Positions 37,866-46,264 of a DNA stretch of 64,000 nt are shown in pieces; position 1 is the first letter of the stretch, and every line of letters starts with the position of its first letter. Source of the DNA: Lacinutrix sp. MedPE-SW (GTDB lineage Bacteria > Bacteroidota > Bacteroidia > Flavobacteriales > Flavobacteriaceae); the NCBI RefSeq assembly GCF_001874145.1, contig NZ_MPCX01000001.1, positions 186,001 through 250,000 of the forward strand, read 5' to 3'. Under the pieces are notes generated by a model. It did not search any database. It was not told the DNA's origin and worked only from the letters and a program-made list of their open reading frames with translations. The translations under genes and the position numbers were made by a program.

Positions 37866-39419
37866 ATGGATAAAATAAATATACTTTGGGTTGACGATGA
37901 AATAGATTTACTTAAACCTCATATTCTCTTTTTAGAGAAAAAAAATTACGCTGTTACAAAATGCAATAGCGGCACAGAAGCTCTAGACATATTAGACGAA
38001 CAAAAGTTTGATATTGTTTTTCTTGACGAAAACATGCCTGGACTAACAGGTCTTGAAACTCTAAATGAAATTAAAGAAAAAGAAGCTTCGCTTCCTGTTG
38101 TAATGATTACAAAAAGTGAAGAAGAATATATAATGGAAGAAGCCATTGGGAATAAAATTGCAGATTACCTAATAAAACCTGTAAACCCTAACCAAATTCT
38201 ATTAAGTTTAAAAAAGAATTTGGATCACTCAAGATTAGTGTCTGAAAAAACAACCTCTAATTACCAACAGGAGTTTAGAAAAATTGCTATGGATATGTCT
38301 ATGGTAAATTCTTATAGTGAATGGGCTGCCTTATACCAAAAACTTATTTATTGGGAAATGCAACTAGAAGATATTGAAGACACTGGCATGTTTGAGATTT
38401 TAGAATCACAAAAAAATGAGGCAAATATTCAATTCGGAAAATTTATAGATAAAGAATACCCAAGTTGGTTTGAACCTAATACAGACGCGCCTACTTTATC
38501 TCACGTGTTATTTAAAGATAAAATTGTTCCAGAACTTAGCAAAGAACAACCTACACTATTAGTTGTTATAGATAATTTACGTTACGACCAATGGAAAGCC
38601 TTCGAACCTATAGTAAGCAATCATTACAAAAAAGAAACTGAAACTCCTTTTTATAGCATACTACCAACAGCTACACAATATGCAAGAAACGCTATTTTTT
38701 CTGGCTTAATGCCAAGTGACATGGAAAAACTTCACCCAGAATACTGGAAAAACGATACAGATGAAGGTGGAAAAAATCTTCATGAAGCCGATTTTTTAAA
38801 TGCGCAAATGAAACGTTTAGGACTTTCAAACCTTAAACATGAGTATTATAAAATTACTAATTTAAAAGATGGAAAAAAATTAGCAGACAATTTTAAAGGT
38901 CTTAAAGAAAACGACCTTACTGTAGTTGTTTACAATTTTGTAGACATGTTATCTCATTCTAAAACAGAAATGGACGTAGTAAAAGAGTTAGCCTCTAACG
39001 ATAAAGCTTACAGATCGCTAACCCAAAGCTGGTTTAAAAACTCTCCTTTATTAGAGATGATACAACACGCACAACAAATGGGCTTCAAACTTATACTAAC
39101 TACAGATCATGGTACTATTAATGTAAAAAACCCATCAAAAGTTATTGGAGACAGAGATACTAGCTTAAATCTACGCTATAAAACAGGCAGAAGTTTAAGC
39201 TACGAAACCAAAGATGTATTAGCAGCAAAAGACCCTAAAACAATTCATCTACCATCTTTATCTATGAATAGTTCTTTTATTTTTGCTAAAAGCGATTTGT
39301 TTTTTGCTTACCCAAATAATTATAATCATTACGTAAGCTATTATCGTAATACATACCAACATGGCGGCGTTTCTCTTGAAGAAATGATTATACCTTTTGT
39401 AGTATTAAATCCGAAATAA
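37866..39419 (+). CDS. porX: PorX, response regulator with PglZ domain controlling type IX secretion
   Basis: 517 residues. A CheY-like receiver occupies 1-~120, with phospho-acceptor Asp54, Thr82 and Lys104. A helical linker and an alkaline-phosphatase-fold PglZ domain (~220-517) follow, with LVVIDNLRYDQW, LTTDHGTINV and the terminal HGGVSLEEMIIPF. In Bacteroidota PorX pairs with PorY and regulates T9SS genes, and its PglZ domain hydrolyses nucleotide second messengers. It indicates that the organism has T9SS and probably gliding or secreted hydrolases. Confidence 0.95.
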   Translation: MDKINILWVDDEIDLLKPHILFLEKKNYAVTKCNSGTEALDILDEQKFDIVFLDENMPGLTGLETLNEIKEKEASLPVVMITKSEEEYIMEEAIGNKIADYLIKPVNPNQILLSLKKNLDHSRLVSEKTTSNYQQEFRKIAMDMSMVNSYSEWAALYQKLIYWEMQLEDIEDTGMFEILESQKNEANIQFGKFIDKEYPSWFEPNTDAPTLSHVLFKDKIVPELSKEQPTLLVVIDNLRYDQWKAFEPIVSNHYKKETETPFYSILPTATQYARNAIFSGLMPSDMEKLHPEYWKNDTDEGGKNLHEADFLNAQMKRLGLSNLKHEYYKITNLKDGKKLADNFKGLKENDLTVVVYNFVDMLSHSKTEMDVVKELASNDKAYRSLTQSWFKNSPLLEMIQHAQQMGFKLILTTDHGTINVKNPSKVIGDRDTSLNLRYKTGRSLSYETKDVLAAKDPKTIHLPSLSMNSSFIFAKSDLFFAYPNNYNHYVSYYRNTYQHGGVSLEEMIIPFVVLNPK

Positions 39420-39421
39420 AC

Positions 39422-39429
39422 TAATTTTG
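39422..39429 (+). promoter_or_regulatory. tsaE promoter -7 box
   Basis: TAATTTTG, exact TAnnTTTG match, 16 bases before the tsaE ATG and just after the porX stop. Confidence 0.5.
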
Positions 39430-39445
39430 CAAAAAAAATGTTTTA

Positions 39446-39856
39446 ATGCGAGAAACATACACTTTAAAAGAGATAGATAATATTGCTAAAAAAATTATTG
39501 ACGCTAGCACTTCAAAAATACTTTTATTTGATGCAGAAATGGGCATGGGTAAAACCACATTAATTAATGCAATAGTTAAAGCACTTGGTAGTAACGATAT
39601 TGTAAGTAGCCCTACATTTTCATTAGTAAACGAATACTCTACTAATTCAACTCCTATTTATCATTTCGATTTATATAGAATTGAGAACGAAGAAGAATTA
39701 TACGATTTTGGTATAGAAGATTATTTAGACAAGAACGCGTGGGTATTAATAGAGTGGCCAAATATAGTCGAGTCATTACTTCATGAAAAATACAATAGAA
39801 TAGTAATTACAAGTCCAGAGGCAAACAAAAGATTATTAACATTGGTTAATGAATAA
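39446..39856 (+). CDS. tsaE: tRNA threonylcarbamoyladenosine synthesis ATPase TsaE
   Basis: 136 residues. Walker A DAEMGMGKTT at 29-38, then SSPTFSLVNEY and HFDLYR typical of TsaE, ending with a degenerate EWPN element. It supports the TsaB-TsaD complex in forming t6A37 in tRNAs. It follows porX by 26 bases. Confidence 0.94.
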   Translation: MRETYTLKEIDNIAKKIIDASTSKILLFDAEMGMGKTTLINAIVKALGSNDIVSSPTFSLVNEYSTNSTPIYHFDLYRIENEEELYDFGIEDYLDKNAWVLIEWPNIVESLLHEKYNRIVITSPEANKRLLTLVNE

Positions 39857-39892
39857 AAAAAAATGACCACTTTTTTTTGTCGTAAAAAAGTG

Positions 39893-39924
39893 TACATTTG
39901 GAACGTTTACGGTTTTTACCGTAA
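39893..39924 (+). promoter_or_regulatory. promoter and 5'-end stem-loop of the 47-residue exported peptide gene
   Basis: TACATTTG (39893-39900) matches the -7 box. About 7 bases later TTACGGT-TTTT-ACCGTAA (39907-39924) would form a perfect hairpin right at the transcript 5' end. The untranslated leader would then be about 135 bases. Confidence 0.5.
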
Positions 39925-40042
39925 TTAAAATTTTATAAAAACGTTTTTTTAACATATTTTTAACATTTACGCGTTATATCAGTTAGGATTTTATATAGAT
40001 TTGAGTAATTAATTAATTTAATCCCTTATAAACCCTAACATT

Positions 40043-40186
40043 ATGAAAACAAAAAAGTATGTATTAGCATTAGCTATCTTTGGTGGTGTATTATTCACTG
40101 CAAACGCGACAAACATTATCGATTTAAATGAGCAAACGCACACAGGAGTTGACAAAGCAAAACTTAAAATACGTAAACACGGATAA
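40043..40186 (+). CDS. 47-residue exported peptide
   Basis: ATG at 40043, TAA at 40184. The signal peptide MKTKKYVLALAIFGGVLFTA is probably cut at ANA, leaving about 25 residues that are hydrophilic and end in KAKLKIRKHG. It is too short for usual gene calls, but a clear signal peptide, promoter and stop support it. Its last 59 bases overlap the start of the membrane gene at 40128 in another frame. Confidence 0.65.
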   Translation: MKTKKYVLALAIFGGVLFTANATNIIDLNEQTHTGVDKAKLKIRKHG

Positions 40187-40682
40187 ATTAAAGTTTAACA
40201 AGAGTATTATACTAGGGAGTATTTTTGCTACAATAATAGCAATTACTCCCTTTATTTTTTATACTTACGAATATATACCAGAAACTAAAACTTGGGAAAC
40301 TTGGTTTTTTACTTACGAAAGCGGTTTTTATGAAGATGCTCGTGTAGGAATTTGGTCTATATTAATGAAAGTCGTCCCAGTACTTTTACTATTTATTTGG
40401 TTCTTCACATGCAGACATTGGTGGTACCACGCTTTACTTGTACCAATCGCAATGTTTACTTATCAAATAATTGGAGCATTAAATGATGACATGGAATATA
40501 TAGATGAATTTCAATTAATTCATTTAGTACCGGTAATGGCAGTTGTTATTCCTTCAATATACCTTATGAGGTCTCACATGTTCAACACTGTCAATACTAT
40601 TAATAAAACTACCCAAGAGCTAGAAGACGAGTTAATGTTTAAACCAAAAACTATTTGGGGGAAAATTAAGCAGTATTTTTAA
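40128..40682 (+). CDS. four-helix membrane protein, function unknown
   Basis: 184 residues with membrane helices at about 26-45, 76-94, 99-117 and 131-147. A notable conserved-looking loop is FFTCRHWWYHALLVP between helices 2 and 3. The frame opens inside the 47-residue peptide gene, with a 59-base overlap. An internal TTG at 40149 could be the true start and would reduce the overlap. No family recognised. Confidence 0.7.
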   Translation: MSKRTQELTKQNLKYVNTDKLKFNKSIILGSIFATIIAITPFIFYTYEYIPETKTWETWFFTYESGFYEDARVGIWSILMKVVPVLLLFIWFFTCRHWWYHALLVPIAMFTYQIIGALNDDMEYIDEFQLIHLVPVMAVVIPSIYLMRSHMFNTVNTINKTTQELEDELMFKPKTIWGKIKQYF

Positions 40683-40747
40683 TTAGTACTTCTCATTATC
40701 AAATAATTTATTCGTATTTTAATTTTTTATAAAATATAATAATTAAA

Positions 40748-41947
40748 ATGGCAGAATCCATTACACCTTTTTCAAAAGCACAATTACTTCCTCAAGAAGA
40801 AACTTTAGAGATATTAAAAGGCAAAAGCTCTTTATTTATTGGTATACCAAAAGAAACTTCCTTTCAAGAAAAACGCGTATGCTTAACACCAGACGCCGTT
40901 TCTGCTATTGTAAATAATGGCCATAGAGTACTTATAGAATCTGGAGCTGGAGAAGGTTCTAAATTTAGCGACAAAGAGTATAGCGAAAATGGAGCAGAAA
41001 TAACAAACGACATTGCAAAAGTTTACGCTTGCCCAATGATTTTAAAAGTTGAACCTCCAACTATAGAAGAACTAAAACTAATAAATCCTCAAACTATTTT
41101 AATTTCTGCTCTGCAATTGAAAACACAGAGTAAAAAATATTTTGAAACTTTAGCCACTAAACGTATTACTGCACTAGCTTTCGAGTTTATTAGAGATGAT
41201 GACGGTGCATATCCAGCTGTTAGAGCTCTTAGTGAAATTGCAGGAACTGCATCTGTTTTAATAGCTTCAGAGTTATTAAGTAATTCTAACGAAGGAAACG
41301 GATTATTATTTGGAAACATAAGTGGTGTTCCACCTGTAGAAGTAGTTATTTTAGGCGCTGGAACAGTAGGCGAATTTGCTGCAAGAAGTGCAATTGGTCT
41401 AGGTGCTAATGTTAAAATATTTGATAATTCTATAACTAAACTACGATGCGTTCAAGCCAATTTAGGCCGTACATTATACACATCTACCATACAACCAAAG
41501 TATTTAAACAAAGCATTAAAAAGGTGCGATGTTGTAATTGGAGCCGTTCGTGGAAAAGACAGATCTCCAGTTATAGTTAGCGAAACAATGGTTGAACAAA
41601 TGAAAAAAGGCTCTGTAGTTATTGATGTAAGTATAGATATGGGAGGCTGTTTTGAGACTAGCGAAGTAACATCTCATAAAAGTCCAACATTTAAAAAACA
41701 TGGAGTAACACACTATTGTGTACCAAATATTCCTGCACGTTTTTCTAGAACCGCTTCTGCATCTATTAGCAATATTTTTACTCCTTATTTACTAAAAATC
41801 GCCGAAGATGGCGGTTTAGAACATTCTTTAAGAATGGATCGCGGCCTAAAGAACGGATTATATTTTTACCATGGTATATTAACAAGCCGAGCTGTTGGCG
41901 AATGGTTTGATTTAAAATATAATGATGTTAACTTGCTTATTTTTTAA
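40748..41947 (+). CDS. ald: alanine dehydrogenase
   Basis: 399 residues. The N-terminal domain has IGIPKETSFQEKRVCLTPDAV at 31-51 and the NAD-binding Rossmann motif GAGTVGEF at 203-210. Later comes VIDVSIDMGGCFETS, typical of alanine dehydrogenase / transhydrogenase alpha relatives. It would interconvert alanine and pyruvate with NAD. The extra N-terminal ~25 residues are usual in Bacteroidota versions. Confidence 0.9.
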   Translation: MAESITPFSKAQLLPQEETLEILKGKSSLFIGIPKETSFQEKRVCLTPDAVSAIVNNGHRVLIESGAGEGSKFSDKEYSENGAEITNDIAKVYACPMILKVEPPTIEELKLINPQTILISALQLKTQSKKYFETLATKRITALAFEFIRDDDGAYPAVRALSEIAGTASVLIASELLSNSNEGNGLLFGNISGVPPVEVVILGAGTVGEFAARSAIGLGANVKIFDNSITKLRCVQANLGRTLYTSTIQPKYLNKALKRCDVVIGAVRGKDRSPVIVSETMVEQMKKGSVVIDVSIDMGGCFETSEVTSHKSPTFKKHGVTHYCVPNIPARFSRTASASISNIFTPYLLKIAEDGGLEHSLRMDRGLKNGLYFYHGILTSRAVGEWFDLKYNDVNLLIF

Positions 41948-42044
41948 ATAACAATTTAAACTTTTTCTATTATAAATCGGTTTAATTAACGAATTTTGCA
42001 AAACGATAGCTCATCACTATAACGATGACTAAAAACTCTCTTTA

Positions 42045-42425
42045 ATGCAATTACTTAAAAGATTTGGATATTATTTTGGCGGCTTCGCCATTGGCTTAGT
42101 ACTACTAGCATTTTTTCTTAATGGTAGAAAAGCATCTTGTAAATTTGATTACGGCCCAGACGCAAGAGTTTTAAAAAGTATTAATTCAAAACAACTAATC
42201 TATAGCATAGAAGCTCAAGACTTTATGAAAAATAAAAGTATTGACACCACTCAAATAAATTATATTTTATATAAAGGTGATATAAATTTTTCTAAAAGTG
42301 AAAGCAGAAAAAAACCTTGCGGAATATATTTTGTAGAAGGTGAAATAGAACAGAAAGAAACAGCTTTAATAATAGAAAACTGCAAAGAGAAAGCTTTTAT
42401 AAAAACAATAAAATTTACTAACTAA
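42045..42425 (+). CDS. DUF4258 domain protein with N-terminal membrane helix
   Basis: 126 residues. A membrane helix (about 8-25) is followed by an exported DUF4258 domain with YSIEAQDFMKNKSIDTTQIN and YFVEGEIEQKETALIIENC. Two Cys (CKFD and KKPCG) could form a disulfide. The last 4 bases overlap the end of the convergent proline dehydrogenase gene. Confidence 0.75.
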   Translation: MQLLKRFGYYFGGFAIGLVLLAFFLNGRKASCKFDYGPDARVLKSINSKQLIYSIEAQDFMKNKSIDTTQINYILYKGDINFSKSESRKKPCGIYFVEGEIEQKETALIIENCKEKAFIKTIKFTN

Positions 42426-43594
42426 GCTCTTCTTCTCTTTCTTTCTTTATCAAGCAAAGTTAACTCTCTACTGGTTTGCCCAGCAACCGATGTGTTCTCT
42501 TCTGCTCTTCTAATTAAATAAGGCATAACATCTTTCACTGGCCCAAACGGTAAATATTTTGCAACATTATATCCTTTTGCTGCCAGGTTAAAACTAATAT
42601 GATCACTCATACCATAAAGCTGGCCAAACCACACACGGTTATCTTCTTTATTAATATTCAATAACTCCATTTGTTGCATTGCTAAATATGTACTTTCCTC
42701 ATTATGAGTACCAACAAAAATGGAAATATCCTCAATATTTTCTAAAATATACTTTTGACATTTATTAAAATTGTCATCTGTTGTTTTTTTATCTCTACAA
42801 ATTGGAGACTCATACCCTTTTTCAATTGCACGTTCTCGCTCTTTTTCCATATATGCGCCACGTACAATTTTATAGCCTAATTTATACCCTTTTCTCTTTG
42901 CTCTTTCGTGAGAAGCTTTTAAAAAATCAAAGCGATCCCAACGGTAAGTTTGTAAGGTATTGTAAACATATGGCACCTCTTTATTATAACGCTCCATCAT
43001 TAATTCAACAATCTCATCTGCTGTATCTTGCATCCAGCTTTCTTCAGCATCAATTAAAACTTCAACGTCTTTAAATTTTGATAATTTACAAAGTCTATCT
43101 AGTCTTCCAATTATTCTTTGCCACTCTGCTTCCTCTTCTGTCGTTAAGGTTTTACCTTCTCCTTTTTTCTGAAATAAATAAAACCTACCTAATGCTGTAG
43201 GTTTAAAAACCACAATAGGCATTGCGTCTTTTTTTTCTGAAAATTCAATAATTTTAATTAAACGCTCTGTTGCATCATCAAATTGATTTTCTGAAGCTTT
43301 TCCTTCAACCGAATAATCTAATACAGAACACACTCTAGCTCCATACATTCTATCTATAGTTGGTATACAATCTTTCTCGTTAACACCACCACAAAAATGA
43401 TCGAAAACCGTAATACGTATCAAACCAATTACAGGTAACCTTAATTTTAAGGCAAAATTTGTAAGTGCGGTACCAATTTTCACCAAAGGCCTATTGGCTA
43501 TCATTTTAAATAAATAATAAGCACGATCTAATTCTGCATTACTTTTTAAAGCAAAAGCAATTTTGGTGTTATTAAAGATTTTTTCGGTATTCAT
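42422..43594 (-). CDS. proline dehydrogenase
   Basis: 390 residues, FAD-dependent TIM-barrel of the PRODH family. It shows TALGRFYLF, VEVLIDAEESWMQ, VYNTLQTYRWD, YKLGYKIVRGAYMEKER and the C-terminal YLIRRAEENTS, where the two Arg bind the proline carboxylate. Stand-alone enzyme, not fused to P5C dehydrogenase. It oxidises proline to pyrroline-5-carboxylate. A -7 box is at 43614-43621. Confidence 0.93.
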   Translation of the reverse strand: MNTEKIFNNTKIAFALKSNAELDRAYYLFKMIANRPLVKIGTALTNFALKLRLPVIGLIRITVFDHFCGGVNEKDCIPTIDRMYGARVCSVLDYSVEGKASENQFDDATERLIKIIEFSEKKDAMPIVVFKPTALGRFYLFQKKGEGKTLTTEEEAEWQRIIGRLDRLCKLSKFKDVEVLIDAEESWMQDTADEIVELMMERYNKEVPYVYNTLQTYRWDRFDFLKASHERAKRKGYKLGYKIVRGAYMEKERERAIEKGYESPICRDKKTTDDNFNKCQKYILENIEDISIFVGTHNEESTYLAMQQMELLNINKEDNRVWFGQLYGMSDHISFNLAAKGYNVAKYLPFGPVKDVMPYLIRRAEENTSVAGQTSRELTLLDKERKRRRA

Positions 43595-43613
43595 ATGCTA
43601 AAAAAAATTTACG

Positions 43614-43621
43614 CAAATATA
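43614..43621 (-). promoter_or_regulatory. proline dehydrogenase promoter -7 box
   Basis: TATATTTG on the minus strand matches TAnnTTTG; ends 19 bases before the ATG. Confidence 0.55.
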
Positions 43622-43684
43622 ATTGATGTCTATCATATTTCTTTAAAAACTCCTTATTTTTACAACACAAAAAAAAAGCTTTAA

Positions 43685-44752
43685 ATGACGCCAATTACCA
43701 CTCAAGATTATACCATTTTTTTTAATGACGAAGGATATACTGCACTAAACAACCATCTAAAAGAAGCTAACTATTCTAAAGTTTACATTTTGGCAGATAC
43801 TAACACAAATATTGATTGTGTGCCATTTTTTTTAGCAAAAATTAATGCCGACATAGCGTATGATATTCTAGAAATCGAACCTGGAGAAGAGCAAAAAAAT
43901 CTAGATATTTGCTTGGGTCTTTGGGAAGCTTTATCTGAATATGGAGCAGATAGAAAAAGTGTTATTATAAATATAGGTGGCGGCGTTGTTACAGATTTAG
44001 GTGGCTTTGTAGCTTCTACTTTTAAGCGTGGTATAGATTTTATAAATATACCAACCTCTTTACTTGCCATGGTAGACGCCTCTATTGGCGGTAAAACCGG
44101 TATTGATTTAGGTCATTTAAAAAATCAAATTGGCGTAATAAACACACCGCAATTAATTGTTGTAGACACGTCTTTTCTTAACACATTACCACAATTAGAA
44201 ATGCGTTCTGGTTTAGCCGAAATGCTTAAACATGGATTAATACATGATGAATCTTACTGGAATAAACTTCAAGATTTATCTCAATCTACAATTGAAGATT
44301 TAGATTCTTTAATATACGAATCTATAATTATAAAAAAAGATATTGTAGAGCAAGATCCTGAAGAGCATGGTTTAAGAAAAACTTTAAATTACGGCCATAC
44401 TCTTGGTCATGCCATAGAATCGTATTTTATGAATACCGACGATAAAAAACGATTGTTACATGGTGAAGCTATTGCTGTTGGAATAATTTTAGCAAATTAC
44501 CTATCAACAATTTATTGTGATTTTTCTAAAGACCTTAATAATAATATTAAAACCATATTAAAAGCTGTTTATGGCCATGTAACGTTTAATGAAACAGACT
44601 ACGCTCCTATTATAGATTTGTTAAAATACGACAAGAAAAACGAACACGGCAATGTAAACTTTGTATTACTCGAGGCTATTGGTAAACCTAAGATTAATTG
44701 CATAGTAGAAGAAAAACATATTTTAGAAGCTTTTAATTTTTATAATATGTAG
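43685..44752 (+). CDS. aroB: 3-dehydroquinate synthase
   Basis: 355 residues. NAD-binding GGGVVTD at 98-104, IPTSLLAMVDASIGGKTGID, and zinc-site segments SGLAEMLKHGLI, NYGHTLGHAIE and LLHGEAIAVG. It catalyses the second shikimate step. Divergent from the proline dehydrogenase gene. Confidence 0.96.
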   Translation: MTPITTQDYTIFFNDEGYTALNNHLKEANYSKVYILADTNTNIDCVPFFLAKINADIAYDILEIEPGEEQKNLDICLGLWEALSEYGADRKSVIINIGGGVVTDLGGFVASTFKRGIDFINIPTSLLAMVDASIGGKTGIDLGHLKNQIGVINTPQLIVVDTSFLNTLPQLEMRSGLAEMLKHGLIHDESYWNKLQDLSQSTIEDLDSLIYESIIIKKDIVEQDPEEHGLRKTLNYGHTLGHAIESYFMNTDDKKRLLHGEAIAVGIILANYLSTIYCDFSKDLNNNIKTILKAVYGHVTFNETDYAPIIDLLKYDKKNEHGNVNFVLLEAIGKPKINCIVEEKHILEAFNFYNM

Positions 44753-44836
44753 TATTTGGTATAACAAAAATTTGTAATTTTATAGAGCTAATTAATTTAA
44801 TACTAAACTTAAGCACTAACTAAAAATTTAATTGTT

Positions 44837-45130
44837 ATGCGTAGAGTTATTGTAGACTATAAAAAACTTACTCCAGAAGTGTTACAACTACTAACACAAA
44901 AATTTCCTGATGGTTATGGAGATGATGATATTCTTGTTTTCGACAACCATAAGAATGAAACAATTGAAGCGGTCGAAATAAAAACCGAAGACACCATTTA
45001 TCTAGTAAAAGTTGGCAGCAAATTACACTACACAATGGCTAATTTTGGAGATAAAGATGATTTGGTATTAAATGAAGATGGACATATTTTAATAGACGAA
45101 TCTTTTAACGACATTAATACCGAAGATTAA
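44837..45130 (+). CDS. conserved acidic hypothetical protein
   Basis: 97 residues, strongly acidic, no signal peptide or membrane helix. It begins MRRVIVDYKKLTPEVLQLL and contains FPDGYGDDDILVFDNHKNE. I recognise it as a small flavobacterial conserved protein without assigned function. It lies between aroB and the DinB gene, convergent with the latter (1-base gap). Confidence 0.7.
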   Translation: MRRVIVDYKKLTPEVLQLLTQKFPDGYGDDDILVFDNHKNETIEAVEIKTEDTIYLVKVGSKLHYTMANFGDKDDLVLNEDGHILIDESFNDINTED

Positions 45131-45131
45131 T

Positions 45132-45647
45132 TTACAAATAACGCTCTTCAACAATTTGGCAGTGGTGTTTTTCATGACCAGCTATTAAAAAACCTAATGC
45201 TCTAACCGAAACCGTACCACTACCCGCTTGACCTTTTAATTTTAAAACGCTTGAATCAAAAGTTTGAAACATTTTAATTGTTGCTTGCCTTATTAAAGAA
45301 TATTCTTCAAGTAAAGCTTTAACAGTTCGCTTGTTTGCATTGCTATTAAGCACATAATCATCATGATCGAAACCGGATAATGGCGTTGTGTCGTTTCTAG
45401 AAAAACGCAATGCACGGTAACAAAAAACCCTTTCAGAATCAATTAAATGATTTATAATTTCTTTAATTGTCCATTTGCCTTCTGCATACCTATACTCATG
45501 CTTATCTTCAGGAATAGATTGAAAAAAATTAATAGTTTTTTCTAAACCATCTTCTAAGCTATCTAATAAAACTAAATCTCCTAACTTATTAATATAAGTT
45601 TGAAAATAAGGTATATACTCCGTATCGTTTAAATCTGCTGCTTTCAT
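45132..45647 (-). CDS. DinB-like four-helix-bundle protein
   Basis: 171 residues. DinB/YfiT fold with metal-site His in EGKWTIKEIINHLIDSER and GHEKHHCQIVEERYL at the C-terminus, the usual triad. Members include thiol transferases and uncharacterised metalloproteins. It lies downstream of the lrp terminator. Confidence 0.85.
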   Translation of the reverse strand: MKAADLNDTEYIPYFQTYINKLGDLVLLDSLEDGLEKTINFFQSIPEDKHEYRYAEGKWTIKEIINHLIDSERVFCYRALRFSRNDTTPLSGFDHDDYVLNSNANKRTVKALLEEYSLIRQATIKMFQTFDSSVLKLKGQAGSGTVSVRALGFLIAGHEKHHCQIVEERYL

Positions 45648-45659
45648 AAATTAAAATAA

Positions 45660-45695
45660 AAAAAAAGTCCTTTAGCAATATAACTAAAGGACTTT
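45660..45695 (-). terminator. intrinsic terminator of the Lrp-family gene
   Basis: Perfect 12-bp stem AAAGTCCTTTAG/CTAAAGGACTTT with an 8-base loop and a nine-T run on the minus strand. Confidence 0.87.
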
Positions 45696-45713
45696 AAAAT
45701 TGTATTATAAAAC

Positions 45714-46193
45714 TTATAAAGTATTGAAAATATCGTGCATTAAACGTTTTTTATCGTTTAAGCTTTCTTCTAAAGAAATCATTGTTTCTGTACGATAAAC
45801 ACCATCGATATCGTCAAGCCTAAAAATAACATCTTTAGCATGCTCTGTGTCTCTTGCTCTAATTTTGCAAAAAATATTAAATTTACCAGTAGTAACGTGT
45901 GCTACAGTAACAAATGGAATCTCATTTATACGCTCTAAAACAAATTTTGTTTGTGAAGTATTTTGTAAAAACACTCCAACATAAGCTATAAAAGAATATC
46001 CTAGTTTTTTGTAGTCTAATGTTAACGAAGAACCTTTAATAATTCCTGCATCTTCCATTTTTTTCACTCTTACATGCACAGTTCCTGCAGATATTAACAG
46101 TTTTTTTGCGATATCTGTAAAAGGAACTCTAGTATTATCAATCAACATATCAAGTATTTGATGATCGATTTCGTCTAATTTAAATTTTGCCAT
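45714..46193 (-). CDS. Lrp/AsnC family transcriptional regulator
   Basis: 159 residues from the ATG at 46193. A longer frame up to 46232 is rejected because the promoter -7 box lies inside it. N-terminal winged helix (LDEIDHQILDMLIDNTRVPF, then AGTVHVRVKKMEDAGII) and C-terminal RAM ligand-binding domain (about 70-155). It probably senses an amino acid; its neighbours do not identify the ligand. Confidence 0.93.
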   Translation of the reverse strand: MAKFKLDEIDHQILDMLIDNTRVPFTDIAKKLLISAGTVHVRVKKMEDAGIIKGSSLTLDYKKLGYSFIAYVGVFLQNTSQTKFVLERINEIPFVTVAHVTTGKFNIFCKIRARDTEHAKDVIFRLDDIDGVYRTETMISLEESLNDKKRLMHDIFNTL

Positions 46194-46218
46194 TTTGATT
46201 ATTTTATTAAATAAAAAG

Positions 46219-46226
46219 CAAAAATA
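46219..46226 (-). promoter_or_regulatory. lrp-family gene promoter -7 box
   Basis: TATTTTTG on the minus strand, exact TAnnTTTG, 25 bases before the preferred ATG; decides the start choice. Confidence 0.55.
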
Positions 46227-46264
46227 ATACATTTTTAATGAATATTCTATACTAAAATTTAAGA

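Noticed and set aside
42781-43074. 97-residue plus-strand open frame inside proline dehydrogenase
   Set aside because: Hydrophobic shadow frame of a well-supported gene.
46194-46232. N-terminal extension of the Lrp-family regulator to an upstream ATG
   Set aside because: The extension encodes the exact -7 promoter box, and the family N-terminus begins at the inner ATG.
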